Part shown: piece after piece, positions 28,299-31,306 of the stretch | How the letters are laid out: each line of letters starts with the position of its first letter | Numbering within the stretch: position 1 is the first letter of the stretch | Virus record (IMG/VR): IMGVR_UViG_3300023179_000343 | Span: 1 to 31,306 of that record | Strand: one strand, 5' to 3' | DNA from: a virus | DNA length: 31,306 nt | Program-made: the position numbers and the translations under genes | Notes under the pieces: model-generated | The model's database searches: none | The model's input: the letters and a program-made list of their open reading frames with translations, nothing else | What the model was told of the DNA's origin: nothing

Positions 28299-30856
28299 TT
28301 TTTTAATGTTTGTAATAAATATTTGATTTCTTCTAACTCTTGAGGTCTAGTTAAAGTATGCATATGGATAATAGGTGCTTTCATATCTTCAGCTAAATTA
28401 CGTTGTCGTAAAGCATCTATTAAGGCGTTAGCGTTAGGTATAGAGAATGCTGTTTGAGCTGTTACAATATAATGTCGAGCATCTGGTTGCATGGCTACTG
28501 ATCCTATCATAGTACCACTAGCTAAACGAATAACATAAAATTTACTTTGTCCTGCTGTAATAACACCTGTTACTCTACCTCTAGTTCCTAAAGCACCATT
28601 TCTACGAGTAGCTCCTCTATCAGTATTAACTGGGGTTACGCTTCCATTTATTAATCTGTTTCTTACACCTGTTGGTAAAGCGTCAAATCCTGTAGTTAAC
28701 CCAGCTTGAGTAAGTAAATCTATAGTATCTTGGCCTCCACCTTGAGCAGGAGTAGCTGTTGGTTCTGCTTGTCTAGTAGTACCTGCTGTTCTTCCTCTTC
28801 TACCAGTAGCGGCGGGTCTAGCAGGAGGTTCAACTCCTAACATTCTAGCAGCTAAATTAGGTGGAATATTAGCTTTAATTAATTTTCCACTATTAGAAGA
28901 TATTTTTTTACTTTCTCTAGAGTTAGTTTTATTCACAAGATATACTACTCCTTCATATTCAACTATTTTATAAATATTATCTTCAGTTAATGGTGGATCA
29001 GCTTTAGCAAAGTTTTCACCAATATAATATGTGTATCGAAACCTATTTAATAACTGGTTAGTGTCGTAAGCTAGGTTTTGACTTCTTAGATATTCAAAAA
29101 ATGCTTTCCATGAATTCAAATCTGCTCTTGATGGACCAGCAAATCTTCCAGTATCTAACCATTGATTTTCATAATAATTATTTTGGAGAGGGTTATTTGA
29201 TATCCAAGCTTGTATATTATTAGTTTCAGGTACAGCTATAAAAACATGACTATTACCATCATGAATTACTGTTCTTCTATTATAAGGAGTAGAATTAAGA
29301 ATAGGAATTATATTTGATATAGGTACACTACTAATATCTGTAAATTGTGATAATAATCTTACTACACCATCTTGAAAACTATTATTACCTTCCTCGCTTG
29401 TTAATATACTTTGTACTGAGTCATCATTAAAAGGTACAGATTTAAATTTACCATCTTCGTACTTATATGCTTTAAAATTATTTGAATCAAGTAATATTTG
29501 TCCTTCATCTGTATCTTTAATTATAATCGCAGAATTAGGATCTGTTTTAGCTTTTTCAATTACTTTATCTAAAGATTCTTTAGGTAAAATATTATCTGAT
29601 ACTAATTTAACTATAGTTTCAAATGGTAATTTATCTAACTCAGGATACTCAGCTAAATATTTACCAGTACGTTCATTTATTTTTATATTTGGGTGACTTT
29701 CATTTTCTGTAAAAATACCCATTTTAACTTCACCTTGACTAAATTTTAATTTAACTATTGCTTTATCATCTTTAGTTATATAATATCTTTCATTTTCTGG
29801 AATTTGTAAAAGATTACCTTTTACCACTGCTTTTTTAGCAGACCAAGGATAAGCATCTGATTCTATAATGTTAGAATTAACTTTTGTAAATCTAGAAGCG
29901 TTAGCTATAATTGATTTTTGGTACTTAGGTACAAAAGAATCAAATTCTTGTAACAAAGTAAGTATATCTATATACCCATAATTCTCAGCTATCATTTCAG
30001 CTATTTGAGGTAATTTAGGTAATACCTTAGCTACAAAATTTTGATTACTTATGTCTGAAAATAGTTGTTGTTCTTTTCTAACTACAAGGTATTGCTCTTT
30101 AAATGAGTATGGAGCTTTAAGCCATTCTCCTACTGTTATGGCTTTATTTTTGTATATTTGAGATAATTTTTCTGATTTAGATATAGGAATATATCTGAAT
30201 ACACTTTGTAATCCACGTACTGAAGGGAAGTTTTGTTCAACAAATGACCATGGTTCCCATCTATTCCATTCTGTATGTCTTCCACCTACATCATTATTTG
30301 ATCTATCAGAAACTTTATATGTGTTATCACTACCAACTACAACGACAAAGAAACTTTTTCTATCATCATTTGGTAAATTTGTATCTTTTACTAAATAGAA
30401 TGTTGGGTTTTTTCTATTTGAATCATAACGATAGGTAGCAAATGATCCTCTAGTAATACACCATTTTTCTCCTCTACCAAAATTTAAACAGTTTTCTTCA
30501 TTACTACCATTATAAATGATAAGACCATTTTCATTATAAACAACATCAGGAGTGATGTCTGCTGCATCTGGTTCTTCTTCAGTTGAACCTTTATATGAAG
30601 ATACAAGTTTAATTAAAGACTGTAGTGAGTATTTATTTAAATCTTTTTCTGTTACTTTAGGATTATTTTTTAATCTTGAGTCAAAAAAGTCAATATAGTC
30701 ACTTAGTTGTTTGTCAGTAATTTCAACATTATAGTCATCAGCTTCTTGTTTAAATTTATCTATTAATTGTTGTTTAACTCTAGGAGCTAAAGCTTCAGAT
30801 AAATTATTTTGCCAATTATTAACTAAGTGTTCTATTAATTTATAAATATTCTTCAC
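28295..30856 (-). CDS. Large multidomain protein with WCITR domain; candidate packaged or ejected protein
   Basis: An 853-residue protein with a GTG start overlapping the preceding TGA (GTGA). The N-terminus MKNIYKLIEHLVNNWQNNLSE before ALAP looks like a cleavable capsid-targeting segment. A domain at about 100-240 contains VVYNENGLIIYNGSNEENCL, EKWCITRGSFATYRYDS, PTFYLVKD and FFVVVVGSDNTYKVSD; I have met this W-C-I-S/T-R domain in large aquatic phage proteins, function unknown. Middle regions are helical and beta-mixed. A Pro/Ala/Arg-rich linker near 680-712 (RPAATGRRGRTAGTTRQ) leads to a C-terminal alpha/beta domain ending MKAPIIHMHTLTRPQELEEIKYLLQ. Size, leader and linker recall T4 Alt-type internal proteins, but no ADP-ribosyltransferase motif is seen. 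Confidence 0.65.
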   Translation of the reverse strand: MKNIYKLIEHLVNNWQNNLSEALAPRVKQQLIDKFKQEADDYNVEITDKQLSDYIDFFDSRLKNNPKVTEKDLNKYSLQSLIKLVSSYKGSTEEEPDAADITPDVVYNENGLIIYNGSNEENCLNFGRGEKWCITRGSFATYRYDSNRKNPTFYLVKDTNLPNDDRKSFFVVVVGSDNTYKVSDRSNNDVGGRHTEWNRWEPWSFVEQNFPSVRGLQSVFRYIPISKSEKLSQIYKNKAITVGEWLKAPYSFKEQYLVVRKEQQLFSDISNQNFVAKVLPKLPQIAEMIAENYGYIDILTLLQEFDSFVPKYQKSIIANASRFTKVNSNIIESDAYPWSAKKAVVKGNLLQIPENERYYITKDDKAIVKLKFSQGEVKMGIFTENESHPNIKINERTGKYLAEYPELDKLPFETIVKLVSDNILPKESLDKVIEKAKTDPNSAIIIKDTDEGQILLDSNNFKAYKYEDGKFKSVPFNDDSVQSILTSEEGNNSFQDGVVRLLSQFTDISSVPISNIIPILNSTPYNRRTVIHDGNSHVFIAVPETNNIQAWISNNPLQNNYYENQWLDTGRFAGPSRADLNSWKAFFEYLRSQNLAYDTNQLLNRFRYTYYIGENFAKADPPLTEDNIYKIVEYEGVVYLVNKTNSRESKKISSNSGKLIKANIPPNLAARMLGVEPPARPAATGRRGRTAGTTRQAEPTATPAQGGGQDTIDLLTQAGLTTGFDALPTGVRNRLINGSVTPVNTDRGATRRNGALGTRGRVTGVITAGQSKFYVIRLASGTMIGSVAMQPDARHYIVTAQTAFSIPNANALIDALRQRNLAEDMKAPIIHMHTLTRPQELEEIKYLLQTLKK
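28315..28322 (-). promoter_or_regulatory. Class II motif ATATTTAT before the 72-residue gene
   Basis: Coding strand CAAATATTTATTACAAAC, 16 nt before the ATG and within the final codons of the 853-residue gene. Overlap with coding sequence weakens the case. Confidence 0.35.
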
Positions 30857-31306
30857 GACTTATATATCTTTAATTTTAATGTTCCTGTAGTACCTTTAAT
30901 AAGACGATGCCATTGCCCCTTTGATATAAATATAGGTTTATTCATAGAAGTTGGTAATTGGTTTTCAAGTTGTACTTTCCAATCTGTTTCTCCTATTATT
31001 TCTATAGTACGGTTCTCTAAATCACGATGCCAAAGTTCTTCAGTTCCTAAATCATTCTTTTCAAACACACGTATCACTTCGTTTTCACTGATAATGTATT
31101 CAAAATATGGATTCTCTGGATGTTTATATATCCAAATATATCCACCTGCTGTTTTCTGTAAACCTGCAGCACAATTTCTAATTCCATTAATTTGAGTTTG
31201 TTCTTGGGCCTCTATTATAGATGGAAAAATTTTTAAGGGAATTAAAGTTTTAGCATCTATTTGAAGAACTTTTTTTCCTTTCTTATTTCTAAAATTTTGT
31301 TTTAAT
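30853..31306 (-). CDS. Truncated ORF: NUMOD1-type endonuclease remnant fused in frame to a small conserved phage domain
   Basis: The frame is open from the stop at 30853 to the window end, so the N-terminus is missing. The upstream part reads KKVLQIDAKTLIPLKIF, then SIIEAQEQTQINGIRNCAAG and LQKTAGGYIWIY, a NUMOD1 motif (ktAGGYiWky) of homing endonucleases. The last 74 residues, from a GTG at 31077 (VIRVFEKNDLGTEELWHRDL), form the domain WKVQLENQLPTSMNKPIFI, then KGQWHRLIKGTTGTLKLKIY; I remember this as an independent small T4-like phage protein. So either the endonuclease carries this domain as its C-terminus, or the small gene starts at the internal GTG. Next gene overlaps by 4 nt. Confidence 0.6.
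   Translation of the reverse strand, partial: LKQNFRNKKGKKVLQIDAKTLIPLKIFPSIIEAQEQTQINGIRNCAAGLQKTAGGYIWIYKHPENPYFEYIISENEVIRVFEKNDLGTEELWHRDLENRTIEIIGETDWKVQLENQLPTSMNKPIFISKGQWHRLIKGTTGTLKLKIYKS

Noticed and set aside
1-31306. CRISPR array, insertion sequence, integrase or attachment site.
   Set aside because: No regularly spaced identical repeats with unique spacers, no transposase or integrase frames, and no terminal inverted repeats were seen; the only repeats are coding repeats in fibre genes.

Overview
The window is a piece of the genome of an AT-rich, tailed, T4-like myovirus (contractile-tailed caudovirus). Every gene I accept lies on the minus strand, so transcription runs from high to low coordinates. 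The assignment rests on a recognisable T4-type morphogenesis set: large terminase (gp17), portal (gp20), prohead protease (gp21), scaffold (gp22), major capsid protein (gp23), neck proteins gp13 and gp14, and tail-sheath stabiliser gp15. A Bacteroidetes host (marine or freshwater flavobacterium type) is my inference. Four promoters look like the Bacteroidetes -33/-7 pattern, starts are preceded by A-rich sequence rather than Shine-Dalgarno motifs, and the proteins resemble those of aquatic T4-like phages.

Layout in transcription order. (1) 31.3-25.7 kb: a truncated NUMOD1-type endonuclease remnant fused to a small conserved phage domain, an 853-residue protein, a 72-residue protein, a 437-residue protein, and a gene split in two reading frames by a run of ten A. 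Several of these carry a short amphipathic motif ending in L-x-E, resembling a capsid-targeting signal. (2) 25.7-18.6 kb: accessory and metabolic genes. These are a conserved HKNHP protein, a GIY-YIG homing endonuclease, a COG2509-like FAD-dependent dehydrogenase, a CobT-like metallopeptidase/VWA protein, a CobS/MoxR-like AAA+ ATPase with a tightly linked unknown protein, a DUF6884-like protein and two small proteins. (3) 18.5-9.5 kb: P-loop kinase, a possible gp16-position gene, gp17, gp20, three uncharacterised head-region genes, gp21 and gp22. (4) 9.5-1 kb: gp23, a zinc-finger homing endonuclease, PhoH, gp13, gp14, gp15 and fibre-like proteins with SAS/ASY repeats; the last one runs off the window.

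Regulation appears to use two systems. Class I promoters (TTTGGC, 17-18 bp, TATATT) precede the VWA gene, the AAA+ gene, the HKNHP gene and a small gene. A different motif, ATATTTAT on the coding strand, lies 11-31 nt (mostly 15-20) before eleven starts, including portal, gp13 and phoH; it has no -33 partner and may be the late promoter. The scaffold and capsid genes form a separate unit bounded by two intrinsic terminators, with a hairpin-rich leader.

The most interesting points are the set of putative protease-processed head cargo proteins (one sharing a TGTGA-FT-GTGE motif with the capsid protein just after the expected cleavage site), the phage CobS/CobT-like module with its unknown third gene, the A10 frameshift, and the two promoter classes. 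All functions are read from sequence and memory of families; no search was run.
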